Source of the DNA: JALEFZ01 sp039820545
GTDB lineage: Bacteria; Bacteroidota; Bacteroidia; J057
Direction: 5' to 3'
Length of the DNA: 64,000 bases
Assembly (NCBI GenBank): GCA_039820545.1
Contig: JBCBPW010000019.1
Coordinates: 25,293-89,292 of the forward strand
Positions 1 through 11,100 of the stretch are shown piece after piece. A model generated the notes under the pieces. The model was not told the DNA's origin. It worked only from the letters and a program-made list of their open reading frames with translations, and did not search any database. The translations under genes and the position numbers were made by a program. Position 1 is the first letter of the stretch; each line of letters opens with the position of its first letter.

Positions 1-2
1 CA

Positions 3-152
3 ATTGATTCCATTTACCTAAAAGGAGACGTAAAGAAATCAATCAATGTTGGGGTGGTCGAAGATACGGACAAGCGATCAAAAAAGTATATCATGAATAT
101 GTGGAAAAATCTGTTGCTTTGGCGTTATGTATGGTCTAAGTCTTTGGGCTAA
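3..152 (+). CDS. C-terminal end of an unknown protein (cut by window edge)
   Basis: An open frame runs in from the left edge and ends at TAA 150-152, giving about 49 residues. The composition is coding-like: it begins IDSIYLKGDVKKSINVGVVE and then has a basic, Trp-rich tail (MWKNLLLWRYVW). I do not recognise the family. The start lies outside the window, so no domain can be named. The next gene is on the opposite strand and converges with it, so it belongs to a transcription unit to the left. Confidence 0.45.
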   Translation: MDSIYLKGDVKKSINVGVVEDTDKRSKKYIMNMWKNLLLWRYVWSKSLG

Positions 153-345
153 AGACGGATGAACCCTATCGAAAGTTGTTTATCCATAACTCTGTCTATA
201 ACAATTTAAGTGCTTATTCCCCTCGTATTTCTAAAATTTTTCAAGGGTAGCTAGAGGGTTTCGTATAAAGTCAAGTATTGATAGGATATATCAATAAGTA
301 TACCCAAACATCCACCGCAGCGCGTGCAGAGATCATATATGCAGC

Positions 346-771
346 CTATGACTGTTGCTTAAACAACTGTGGGTAGAGTACCTGCGCCAAACGCCCAGCA
401 AGTACGATTCCTAGGAAGTCTGCCACCCAATCTTGAAAAGAAAGATTACGCGTAGGCACAAATCCTTGACTCAGTTCTTCTAAAGTGACGACGATCAATA
501 CCAAGGTTGTCCCAAGTAATACTTCTCTTCCCCAAACAGTAAAAGTTCGGAGCTTAAAGGAGAGGTTGACGAGGAGGGAAAGAATACCCATAAGAAAAAA
601 GTGTCCCATTTTATCTCCTAGCGGAATTCTATGGACCATATCTAAGACAGCGGTGCCTCTGCCCGTATCTACGATCCAGATAATAGAGATAATGAGGATA
701 AGGAAAGTGATTGTGATTCCGCGTATCATGTGCTGAAAAATAAATATGAAAGAAAATTTTTTGAAGACCAT
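346..771 (-). CDS. VanZ-like membrane protein
   Basis: A 141-residue protein with about four hydrophobic segments. It carries the VanZ-family pattern: an Asp-Lys-x-x-His stretch (GDKMGHFFLMG, about residues 52-62) followed by an EELSQ-x-F-x-P-x-R segment and a final D-x-x-A-D-x-x-G stretch (about 98-122). VanZ-like proteins are small inner-membrane proteins. The founding member affects teicoplanin resistance, but most relatives have no known role, so no resistance function is implied here. An alternative start at Met15 (729) would drop a very hydrophobic, AT-rich leader. No neighbour on the same strand suggests an operon. Confidence 0.75.
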   Translation of the reverse strand: MVFKKFSFIFIFQHMIRGITITFLILIISIIWIVDTGRGTAVLDMVHRIPLGDKMGHFFLMGILSLLVNLSFKLRTFTVWGREVLLGTTLVLIVVTLEELSQGFVPTRNLSFQDWVADFLGIVLAGRLAQVLYPQLFKQQS

Positions 772-1043
772 GTTTGGGACAATGAAAATCTAGCTAAAAA
801 GTACAAACTTTTCGCAGATTTGAAGTTCCAAATATGGCCTAAAATAATCCTTAAGGATGGGCAAATAGGAAGTAGGGGTTCGACGGTTATTTTTGGGGGT
901 TAAACAACCTAGTGGGGGAATAGAAAAAGGGGCAAAGCGATTGTAGCCTTACCCCGTTAATAGTTTGGTTCACATATCTCGATAACGGGAGCTTGTTTGA
1001 AAAGGCTGCCACCTGTAGTAAATATTTTTACCTTGATTCCATT

Positions 1044-2015
1044 TTAACCCAGCAGGTTGATTCGCTCTTTTAATGTAGTTTCCTCATTATCAGTATCAAA
1101 TAAAGGTGTGAATATCTGGAGTTGGTTGAGCAGATTTTCTAAGAAAACTTTGTATTGGGGAGACCAGGGCTGTAACGGTTTGTGCTCAAAGCTCGTGAGG
1201 AACTTAGCCCAGCGTGTGACGATCGCCTGCGTATCCACGTCCATTCTACTTTTCGTGAAGTGCTGCCAGATATAAGATTCGGCTTGAGTAGACGGGTGGA
1301 GCATATCTTCCTTATAGAAACGATAATCGCGTAAATCATCCATCATTACCTCATAGGACGGATAATAATGGATATTTTCGTACTTCGTGGTCAGTTGGTG
1401 ACAAAATACTCTCAATAATGACTTACTGACCATATTTTCGGGTATCCCATCTTTGATGTGACGAATGGGACTTACGGTCAATAAGATATGAATATTGGGA
1501 GGAAGTTGAGGATAAAGTTGTTCCCAAGCAGCAGTCATTTCGTTGAGGTCTAGAAGGTATTTTTCGAAGGTAGCTTTGGGATATTTGTGGCAATTATTGA
1601 CGATTTGGTTGCGTTCGAGATGGCGGTAGACATGAGCTGTGCCCAGGGTGAGGATAAGCCATTGCATATGATCGATCTGCTTAGAGAGGGACTCCTGAGC
1701 ATGTGACGCTTGGTCTCTCACATGCATAGGGTCTGGGTGTACAAACTGACTGTGGAGGTCAAAACTGTGCCAGTAATTACCATGTGGGGCTTGATCCCAA
1801 GTGACGGCAATAGTGCCAAGTCCGATCTCTAGCATACGGAAAAGAGAGAGGGGGTTGTAGGCGATACCCAAAGGATTATGTAAAACGTCAAACTTATGTC
1901 GAGCCAACTGGTTTCCTATCATATCTGCAAAGCAGGACCCTAACGTCAGGATCTTATCTGTGTGAGAAATAAAAGGAGACTGTAGAATGGGGAATAAAGG
2001 TGTCCGAAGGTTCAT
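1044..2015 (-). CDS. GSCFA family protein
   Basis: A 323-residue protein with the family's hallmark near its N-terminus, LTLGSCFADMIG. Further conserved blocks are TLGTAHVY, TVSPIRHIKDGI and a late YYPSYEVMMDDLRDYRFY stretch ending in DMLHPS. The layout (a Ser in a G-S-C-F motif, a late Asp-x-x-His) suggests an SGNH/GDSL-like hydrolase fold, but the substrate is unknown. The frame extends upstream to 2153, but those 46 residues look non-coding, so I place the start at the ATG at 2013-2015 (MNLRTPLF). No signal peptide is visible, so a cytoplasmic location is likely. It stands alone on this strand. Confidence 0.8.
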   Translation of the reverse strand: MNLRTPLFPILQSPFISHTDKILTLGSCFADMIGNQLARHKFDVLHNPLGIAYNPLSLFRMLEIGLGTIAVTWDQAPHGNYWHSFDLHSQFVHPDPMHVRDQASHAQESLSKQIDHMQWLILTLGTAHVYRHLERNQIVNNCHKYPKATFEKYLLDLNEMTAAWEQLYPQLPPNIHILLTVSPIRHIKDGIPENMVSKSLLRVFCHQLTTKYENIHYYPSYEVMMDDLRDYRFYKEDMLHPSTQAESYIWQHFTKSRMDVDTQAIVTRWAKFLTSFEHKPLQPWSPQYKVFLENLLNQLQIFTPLFDTDNEETTLKERINLLG

Positions 2016-2284
2016 GATGAGGAAAATATCCAATTCAAAATGGGAAACACATAAGCTCCATTTCGAAGAAAAGTTTTGATCTGAGTCTAGGGGAAAAACA
2101 CAGGTTACTCTTCGTCTATGCTTAAAGGAAGAATAATTTTTATCCGCATGCAACGATTGGGAACGGGAAACTCATCTCACTATATGAGAAATAACATCTG
2201 GGTAAGTATAAATCCACCCTTAACTTGCCTGAGTCAACTGCGTATGCATTTTAGAAGGGTAGTTTTTATTTTATATTTGACTGT

Positions 2285-2950
2285 ATGAAGCATCTCCTAT
2301 TACTCATCGGACTGGCATTTTTGCTTCCCACTTTTGGCCTGGGACAAGATCCATTCATTATCCAGGTCTCAGGGCTGATTGTGGACGCCGAATCACTGGA
2401 TTCTATCCCTTATGCACGTATCCAGGTCAACCATACCCGTAGAGGAGCATTGGCCAATGAGGATGGATTTTATAGTATACCAGTCGGATTGGGAGATACG
2501 CTATACTTCAATCACTTGGGGTATCGGGAGGGACGTCTGATCATCCGGGACTACATGAGAGAGTACCAAGGCGACGATCCCAACTATATTTATGTAGTGA
2601 ATTATCTCTATGGAGATACTGTGACCCTCAAGGAAGTCGTCATTTTTCCTTATGATACTCCTGAAGAGATCCGAACCGCAGTCGTCAATATGGACATATT
2701 GGAGGATTCGCCTGAAGCCAGAGCAAGAGAAAATCTAGATCCCCAGACACTGGACGCCATCATGGCTTCCTTACCGAGAGACGGCAATGAACGACTCATG
2801 GTCGCCCGACAGCGATATTATAATTATTACGAAACAAAAAGCCTCTTACCTACGGCAAGTATAGACCCTATCGCTGCCGTTCGCTTGCTCCAATACGTAG
2901 TAGGGAAAGCAAAAAGGCAAAAGAATAAGGACTTGAATTACTGGGAATAG
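2285..2950 (+). CDS. Secreted protein with carboxypeptidase-regulatory-like domain
   Basis: A 221-residue protein with a clear signal peptide (MKHLLLLIGLAFLLPTFGLGQ). It is followed by a carboxypeptidase D regulatory-like beta-sandwich (about residues 27-115): GLIVDAESLDSIPYARIQVN, then an ANEDGFYSIPV turn and DTLYFNHLGYRE. This domain usually precedes TonB receptor plugs, but here no barrel follows. The C-terminal part is charged and helical and includes a YYNYYETK stretch. Stand-alone versions are common in Bacteroidota envelopes and have no defined role. A TATATTTG box (2272-2279) lies only a few bases from the ATG and could be a -7 element giving a nearly leaderless mRNA, but no matching -33 element is seen. 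Confidence 0.75.
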   Translation: MKHLLLLIGLAFLLPTFGLGQDPFIIQVSGLIVDAESLDSIPYARIQVNHTRRGALANEDGFYSIPVGLGDTLYFNHLGYREGRLIIRDYMREYQGDDPNYIYVVNYLYGDTVTLKEVVIFPYDTPEEIRTAVVNMDILEDSPEARARENLDPQTLDAIMASLPRDGNERLMVARQRYYNYYETKSLLPTASIDPIAAVRLLQYVVGKAKRQKNKDLNYWE

Positions 2951-3047
2951 ACACAAAGCCTTCCTCGTCATGGGATTTCTAACCTATTGCTGCAAAATCC
3001 GTAGATTTGTAGCCCAATAGGTTTACTACATCCATAATCCAAATAAG

Positions 3048-3428
3048 ATGACACAGGAGATTTTCCCCATGATATTGGAATCTGTCCAAAACGATATAGC
3101 CTTGATCGGCAAAGATTTGAAGGTAATTGCGCAGAAAGTCATTGAAGAAGGAATCTCAGAATACCCCGTTTTCATCGCAGCGCAAGATTTTGTGGACATA
3201 GGCAAGCAGATCTTTGATCGCGATTCAGTCCAGCTCAACTGGTTCTTCTACGTGTCGATACTCGAAGACTTCACAAGGAGAGAGATCGTCAAAGGAGATC
3301 GCATCAAAGACTTTCAAAAGACTTTTGGTGATCCGATGGAACGCGCCTGTGTATTTGTGATCCACGAAGGAGCAGGACAGTTTGTATTTGTGCCCTACGA
3401 TATCGAAAGTGCAGAAGTACAGCAATAG
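3048..3428 (+). CDS. Small hypothetical protein
   Basis: A 126-residue soluble protein with no signal peptide or membrane segment. It starts with an acidic amphipathic helix (MTQEIFPMILESVQNDIALIG) and ends with a beta-rich stretch (ACVFVIHEGAGQFVFVPY). I do not recognise the family, though the even mix of charged and hydrophobic residues and the strong terminator directly downstream support a real gene. A TAGATTTG box at 3002-3009 could be its -7 promoter element, but no good -33 element lies upstream of it. Confidence 0.7.
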   Translation: MTQEIFPMILESVQNDIALIGKDLKVIAQKVIEEGISEYPVFIAAQDFVDIGKQIFDRDSVQLNWFFYVSILEDFTRREIVKGDRIKDFQKTFGDPMERACVFVIHEGAGQFVFVPYDIESAEVQQ

Positions 3429-3445
3429 GAAAAGAATTTTTGGTT

Positions 3446-3484
3446 AAAAAAAGCGGCTGTCTGATTCAGATAGCCGCTTTTGCT
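3446..3484 (+). terminator. Rho-independent terminator
   Basis: The stem AAAGCGGCT/AGCCGCTTT (3450-3458 with 3472-3480) is perfect and runs into a short T-rich tract, with an A-run on the other side. It lies 20 bases after the stop of the 126-residue protein gene. Confidence 0.85.
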
Positions 3485-4140
3485 TTATATATCTAGTCAC
3501 GGTTTCTCCCAAGGAAAAGGAAAACGAGAGCTTGTGTACTGTCTGTGCGTAAATTCATCTACCTATAGGATCTGCTTCGTAGGAAAGAAAGCTTCGAGAA
3601 TAATTTTGTCCATTTGTGTAAAATATTTTGCATATATCCAATATAAAACATATAATTATATGTATATTATATCATGTGTTATCAAAAGCGTAATAGTTCT
3701 ACAGTAAAAGGGGGGAGCCTAGACTTTTTGATGGAGAGATAGGTCAACGTATCTATGCGGATGCGCAAAGCTTGTCCTCTAAATAAAGTAATTCACGTAA
3801 GCTATGCGTAGTGGTCACACACGCGATTGGGAAATGTTACAAAATATCTGATCACAACTGAACATACCCACTTTTTCTAGGGAAGATGAAAGAAATTAGG
3901 TAGTAGAGAATCCATAATGATCAATACATTCATTCTCACCTCGCCTCATTTCATGGAGTGTCTGCCTCAAGGGTGTTTAGGGAATTGAACCGATGTGTTT
4001 GAGCTTGGATTCGTATGTGAATCATTTGATATACATATTTCTCCTTCTCTCAAGATCTCGCACCAGTCTTTGGGCGGCAAGTTTATGGGATAAAGAGAGG
4101 AGTCTCAGGTGTCATAAATAACCTAGATAAATAGCTCTAC
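3485..4140. other. Long AT-rich gap without a recognisable gene
   Basis: About 650 bases with stop codons in all frames and only short, unconvincing ORFs. It holds a 16-bp perfect palindrome ACATATAATTATATGT at 3648-3663 in a very AT-rich patch. I see no tRNA, repeat family or RNA motif. It probably carries the promoter of the T9SS cargo gene starting at 4141, but no TAnnTTTG box stands close to that start. Confidence 0.5.
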
Positions 4141-5058
4141 ATGATGAATGTAAAAACCCTGACCCTCTGGTTAGGGGTATGGCTCAGTGTGTCCGCACTG
4201 TATAGTCAGCCCTTATCTCAGTGTCCACTCAGCTTTCACCCTGTGCTGGAAGTAAACAATCACGGCGCTCATCTACAGCGATTGGGAGAGATCTTTTTCG
4301 TTCTTGACAAAACACGCTTCGATCTGCCGCGTGAAAATATTGTCTTTGTTCCTGGCCATTCTGTGCAATTGGTCCTTCCACTGATGGAGTTAGAACCTGG
4401 AATGCACATCTTAGAGATTTTCCTAAGTGATCCTCAGACAAATGATCTCTTGGAAAAAGGTATCCATACGCAGTTTGCTCCTGTGCAGCAGCTTCCCACG
4501 CATGATTTATCCGAGTCAGCAGTTATGGAGAATGACAATCCTCTGACAAAAGATCCCAGCACTTGTGCCTGCCAATCTCATCAAGCACGACACGTACCTG
4601 CAGCTACACTTTGGCTGTATCACATCCTCGATGCGACCAATGAGCCTATACTTTTGATCAGTCGTGACAATGGACAAAAGTGGGAGCAAGCTGTCGCGAC
4701 CATGGGGGAAAATGCCTGTCCAGTCTTTCTGTCAGATAAGCTCAATGTGGAGCCTGTCACCCCTTCTATGCATGCAGAGATTCCTCCTGCACCTAGTTTT
4801 GAGATGGCGTTTAGAGCCAAACCCAATCCATTCTCAGAAATCCTGTATCTACAGTTTCCTATGATACAAACAGGAGAGGCCAATGTAAATATCTACAATG
4901 CAGAAGGACAGCAAGTCTACCAAAACCTCGTGACGATAGATCACATCGGTCCGCAGACAATAGAGTTGAGTGTGGGAGACTGGGCCGCGGGGAATTACAT
5001 TGTCTTGATTCAAACCCCTGACCAGACCTGGAAGAAAAAACTCATTCACGTTCGTTAA
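4141..5058 (+). CDS. Secreted protein with T9SS type A sorting domain
   Basis: A 305-residue protein with a signal peptide (MNVKTLTLWLGVWLSVSALYSQ) and a C-terminal T9SS type A sorting domain. The latter has the usual pattern: FRAKPNPFSEILYLQF, then VNIYNAEGQQVYQ, then GNYIVLIQTPDQTWKKKLIHV. The tail directs export by the type IX secretion system and, usually, attachment to the cell surface. The middle (about residues 25-225) is not recognised. It contains a short Cys-x-Cys (STCACQSH) and a prediction-poor acidic stretch. The gene lies 94 bases upstream of the large RHS gene on the same strand, and co-expression is possible. Confidence 0.8.
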   Translation: MMNVKTLTLWLGVWLSVSALYSQPLSQCPLSFHPVLEVNNHGAHLQRLGEIFFVLDKTRFDLPRENIVFVPGHSVQLVLPLMELEPGMHILEIFLSDPQTNDLLEKGIHTQFAPVQQLPTHDLSESAVMENDNPLTKDPSTCACQSHQARHVPAATLWLYHILDATNEPILLISRDNGQKWEQAVATMGENACPVFLSDKLNVEPVTPSMHAEIPPAPSFEMAFRAKPNPFSEILYLQFPMIQTGEANVNIYNAEGQQVYQNLVTIDHIGPQTIELSVGDWAAGNYIVLIQTPDQTWKKKLIHVR

Positions 5059-5152
5059 GCAAGCCAACTCGAAATTCAAATAGCTGATGATATCAGAAAC
5101 TATCTCTTACACATGTTAATCTACTCATCTTTTTAATCCGAATACACACACA

Positions 5153-8100
5153 ATGAAGAAATTTATTTTGGGATGTATGTTCCTTTTGGGAGCGTCCCTC
5201 TCCTGCTACCTGCATGGACAGGTCGCAGGTCGTACCACGGATGAATTCCGAGTCAGTGAAAATGGAGCGGCTGCTTATCAAGTACCGATCATGATTTCGC
5301 CTGGAACTCGTGGCCTAGTACCAAAATTGAGCTTTGTATATGGAAGTCAGCAAGGCGATGGGCATTTAGGAATTGGATGGGCCTTGGGTGGCATGTCTCT
5401 TATCACTCGCGCACCTGCTACAATCGCCCAAGACAATTTTGTAGATGGAGTCGACTTTGATAATGATGATCGATTTACTTTGGATGGGGAGCGCTTGATC
5501 CACGTATCGGGACCTTATGGAGCATCTCATACAGAGTATAGGACGGAGCAAGAATCCTATACAAAAATCGTCTCTTATGACTTAGCAGGTCAAGGTCCTC
5601 AGCGATTCAAGGTCTGGACGAAGGATGGAATGATCCGCGAATATGGATATACGACAGACTCTCGCGTGGAAGCTCAAGGTCGAGCAGATGCCATGTTGTG
5701 GCGACTCAACAAAGTAACCGATCGACAAGGGAATTATTATACCATCACTTACGGCGAAATAAATGGAAACACCGAATCCTATCCTACCCGTATCGACTAC
5801 ACAGGCAATGTCAGTATGGGGCTCTCTACTTACGCCTCTGTACGATTTGAGTATGAAAATAGAACCGATCAAGTAGCTCAATATGTGAGCGGAAGCAAAG
5901 TGGCGGTTTCCAAGCGTCTGAAGTCCGTCAAAGCCTACTATCAAGGACTGCTCATGCGGATTTATAACTTGTCGTACAGCTATGTAGGGACAGGAAGTCG
6001 ATCCTACCTTCAATCTATCAGGGAGTGCGGGGCAAACGGGACCTGCAAAGAAGCGATACAGTTTGAATGGAGTACGCGTACAGAAGGTTTTGCAGCTCCT
6101 TCTTTTGAGCTAGCCTCTTTTGGCGCGCACGCGGGCGGATGGAATAGCAATCATCCCCGCATGCTGGCAGATGTCAATGGAGATGGCAAGGCCGATATCG
6201 TAGGTTTTGCTGGTGCAGGTGTCTACGTATCCCATTCTTATGGCACAGGCTTCAATGGCGCGACACTAGAGGTCTCAGGGACCTTTGGCTACAATGCGGG
6301 TTGGCGTGTGGACCGACATCCTCGGTTTCTCTCAGATGTCAATGGAGATGGCAAAGCCGATATCGTGGGCTGCGCCAATGATGGAGTCTACGTTTCTTAT
6401 GCAACAGCTACAGGTTTTGCGCCAGCTGTTCGAGAAATAATCAGCGTTTTTGGCTACAACGCAGGGTGGCGGGTAGACCGTCATCCGCGCTTCATGGTAG
6501 ATGTCAATGGAGACAAGCGTGCAGATATGGTAGGCTGTGCCAACGATGGACTCTATGTTTCTTATGCGACAGGAAGTGGTTTTACGGCTCCTGTCAAAAA
6601 ACTCAATGCCTTTGGCTACGATGGAGCTGCGGGCGGTTGGCGCGTCGATAGGCACCCCCGATTGATGGCTGATGTGAACGGAGATGGGATGGCAGACATG
6701 GTAGGCTTTGCCAATGATGGAGTTGTCGTCGCCTATTCTACTGGAAATGGATTTACGACTCCCGTCTTACAACTCGCCAATTTTGGCTATAACGCAGGTG
6801 GATGGCGCGTAGGCACACATCCTCGCATGCTAGCCGATGTGAATGGAGACGGCATGGCAGATATCGTGGGTTTTGCGAGTAATGGCGTAAAAGTTTCCTT
6901 TTCTACAGGTACAGATTTCGACAATGCGCAGCATATGATCAGCTATTTTGGCTCTCAGGCAGGAAGTTGGCATCATGCGAGCCATCCGAGATACGTCGTG
7001 GATGTCAATGGAGATGGAAGAGCAGATGTGGTCGGCTGTGCGAATATAGGAGTACAAGTATCCTACTCTGAGGGAGATAGCTTCGCCCCCTCTGTTCATA
7101 CAATCAGTTCCTTTGGCTATGGGAGTTCTGCAGGAGGATGGAGTGTCAATCATCACCCACGAACCTTGGCAGATGTGGATGGCGATGGGAATAATGATTT
7201 CATTGGTTTTTCCAATGCTGGGGTCCAAGTTTCCTTTAATAATCCCAATTCCGATACACGGAAGATCGTGCAGATCACCAATATGCGGAAGGAAATACAT
7301 CTTACCTATGACTACCTGACCAACGCATCATTGTACACAAAATATAACCTGGAAACGTACCCCAAAATGGAGTTTCAGGGAGCCATGCAAGTGATATCCC
7401 GTGTACAAACCTCAAATGGGGTGGGAGGTCTCACGAATGTAACCTACACATATGAAGGCGCACATGTGGATCTGGAAGGAAGGGGTTTTCGAGGATTTAA
7501 GAAAATTACTGCTGCCAATTACACGACAGGCTTAAAGGAAATTACAGAATTTGAGCGCGACCACCGCTGTGTAAATTCAAAGATTAAAAAGTCAGAACAG
7601 CGTCTCATTTCCAATAACGTAATGGTTTCACAAGTAGTCAATACCATTACTTATCAGACGACTTTTGGAGGACATGTAAACAGGTCTTGGGTCAGTCATA
7701 GTGCCCGAAGATCTTATAAACTGACAGGAGGTTTGGTCACGACAACCTTGACTGATTTTACCTTTGACAACTATGGAAACCTCACGCAAGAAACCATTAC
7801 CTATCAAGGAGGACATACCAAGACAGTAGATAGATATTACTATAACAATCCTACAACCTGGATTTTGGGCCAACTCACGAGCGAGCGTACGATACGTACA
7901 CGAAGTGGACAACCCACCCTGGCTCGCCAGATAGATTATAGCTACAACGCCGCACGTACGCTGATGATTCGCGAAACCATCGAACCACTCATCGCCTCAC
8001 TTCGTGTCACCAAAGATTACCTACACGATGGATACGGAAATATCATACGTAGCACCATTGAGGGAGACAATGGAAGTGGGCTAGAAACCCGCGTTAAGCA

Positions 8101-11100
8101 ATTTGTATATGATGCTAAGGGACGTTTCCAGACACGTAAGATCAATGAGTTGGGTCATACCCGTGACGATGCCTACGACGAGCGCTTTGGAAATGTCATC
8201 TTGTCTACAGGCCCCAATGGGATTCAAACGACTTATACATACGATGCTTTTGGACGGAAATTGACCCAGTCTACACCAGGGGGAGGAGATAAGAGCTACG
8301 CATATGTCTATCTCGGTAGTGGTAATGAGATCTATTATATAGAAGAAACTACAGAAGGCAGACCTTCCATGCGGACCTACTATGATGTATCAGGTAGGGA
8401 GACACGGAATATGAAACAAGGGTTTAATGGGACATGGATCTATCAGACATACATATATGATAGTCAAGGTAGGCTATGGAAGATGTCCGAGCCCTTTTAC
8501 ACAAGTTCATCCATCCTTTACACAGTCTATGAATACGACGCGCTGCATCGGATGACTCGTGAAACGGCACCAGGGAATCGCGTGCGCACCATGTCTTACG
8601 ATGGCCTTACCCAAACTACGACCAATCCCAATGGACAGCAGCTTATTGAAACAAGAGATGCTTTTGGGAATTTGGTTTTAACACTCAACCATCTGGGGAA
8701 TTATACCTACCAGTTTTATGATTCCTTTGATAATCTCATAGAAATCCGAGATGGGAAGGGTACGCAAACCCACATACAATACGATCTATTAGGGAGAAAA
8801 ACGCAGATTCAAGATCCGAATGCAGGTACGATTAACTACACTTACAATGCATTCAATGAGATGTTGACAGAGATCAATGCGCGTAATCAGACCACAACTT
8901 TTAGTTATGACAAACTGGGGCGTATGACGCAGCGTGTCGAACCTGAAGGTACCACTACTTGGATCTATGATATCGGCAACAAAGCCAAGAGTCGCTTATA
9001 TCAAGTCACAGGCCCGAGTGGGTATCAGGAAACCTACTCCTATGACAACTACAGTCGTCTGTACAAGACGCGATATTCAGGACCTGGAGGGACATTTAAT
9101 ATTCAAACTAGCTATGACAATTATGGGCGTCCTCTAAAGGTTACCTATCCCACCAACTTCCAAACTCAGAATCATTACGATGTGGCGGGCTATCTCTACG
9201 AAGTGCGGAATGCCAATAACAATGCGAAATTCTGGACATTAGAAGCCATGACGGCAAGGGATCAGTGGACGCGTACCCGCGCGGGAAATAATAAAGTCAC
9301 AAATTATTCTTATGACAATGATCGAGGGGTAGTCACACGCATCTATACGCAAGGTGTTCAAGATCTGCACTTCACCTTCGATAAGGTAGGCAACTTGACC
9401 CAACGACGAGATGCTGCACGTAATCTGACAGAAGATTTCCTCTACGATGGGCTCAATCGCCTGATCAGTACCCATGCAGGGGTAGCAGGTTCGACTACGA
9501 TCACATATGATGAAGCTGGCAATATTACCTATCGCTCAGATGCAGGTTGCTATGAATATGGAGGCACAGGTCCACAGGCAGTGACAAGACTCAAAGACAA
9601 TGCAGGAGGGACGCTCAAGACCTTCAGCTACGATGCTTCGGGTAATATGACCCAAAACGATAACGCGAAAATCAAATATACCTCCTACAATAAGCCCTAC
9701 GAATTTCAAGAAGGAAGAGAAAGGATCGAAATTGACTATGGTCCTGGCCGTTCGCGTCAGACGCAGCGCGTGTACAAGAGCAATTCCTTACAGAAGACCA
9801 TTCGGTATGTAGGATCTATCTACGAGCAACATAAGATAGGCGGGACTACACGCAAGATCCACTACATCATGGCAGGCAATAAGGCAGTTGCCATCCATAC
9901 CAAGACGGAGCAGGCCCCTCATGATGACCAACCTATCAAGGTCGCGGTAGGAGGACAGGTCGGTGCGATTTCTATACCTGGTGAGGTCCAGCCTATTGTT
10001 CTCACACAAACGCTCTATCTACATAGAGACCATATCGGCTCTGTCCAGACCATCACCAACGGAGCAGGCAGTGTGACGGAGGTCCTTTCGTATGACGCAT
10101 GGGGACAGAGAAGAAATCCCTATACATGGCAGGCCAAGTCGAGCGTGGGGGCGAGCTTTGCTCGTGGATTTACAGGGCATGAGCATCTGGATCTGGAAAG
10201 GTTCATTCACATGGGGGCCAGGGTATACGATGCGAGTATTGGCCGATTCTTGAGTGCGGATCCTTTTGTATCCTTTGAAGGCACAGGTCAAAGCCTCAAC
10301 CGCTACAGCTATGTGATGAACAATCCCCTCTCACTGGTAGATCCTAGTGGGTTTTTCTTCAAAAAGCTGTTTAAATCACTCAAACGGATTGTAAAATCGA
10401 TTCTTCAGAACCCTATTGCGTTTATCGTAGGGGTAGTGGCTGCGGTCCTGACCTTTGGAGTAGTCAATCCGCTGTTGACGGGTGCGCTAGGGGGGAGTTT
10501 TTGGGGAGGCTTAGGTGCCGCAGTCCTTTCGGGAGCAGCCGCAGGAGCAGCAGGATCCTTTGGGGCTACGCTAGTAGCGACGGGAGACCTTGGCATGGCT
10601 GCCAAAGCAGGACTGATGGGAGGACTGACAGGGGCCTTATCGGGTGGACTCATGTATGGGATAGATCAGATCCTTCCTACCTGGATGCAGACGAGTTCCA
10701 TTGCACGGCCCAATAATCCTTTGAGCACCAGCCAGCGTATCGCCATCCAGATGGGACGATCCCTCACTACAAGTGCCGTCAATGGCCTCTCCAATAAGCT
10801 GAGAGGTGGAGAATTTTCAGATGGCTTTTCGGTTTCTCTATTTGGAGATATGATCCGCTGGGGACGTGATGCCTTTGTGGAGTGGCGCGCCATCAAGCAA
10901 TTCCGTGAGACAGGCTGGCCAGGGAATCAGGCGGATCAGGCACAGTTTCTTGAGGATGCAGGGGCTACATTGAGACCATCCGAAGGATGGGAGTCCGACT
11001 ACAAAACCCACAATGGACAACATGTGTCTGTCATCAATCCTCGGAACCCTAATGTCGGCATTCCCAAAAATGGAAAGTTCTGGAATTCATATTTAACAGG

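Noticed and set aside
2016..2153. N-terminal extension of the GSCFA gene
   Set aside because: The 46 extra residues have no family resemblance and the internal ATG fits the family start.
3480..3707. A 75-residue frame after the first terminator
   Set aside because: It begins in the terminator itself, and the AT-rich sequence and Cys/Tyr/Ile-rich product look like chance.
6120..7250. The regular repeats looked at first like a CRISPR or tandem DNA array
   Set aside because: They have a period of about 150 bases, are in one reading frame, and encode FG-GAP protein repeats.
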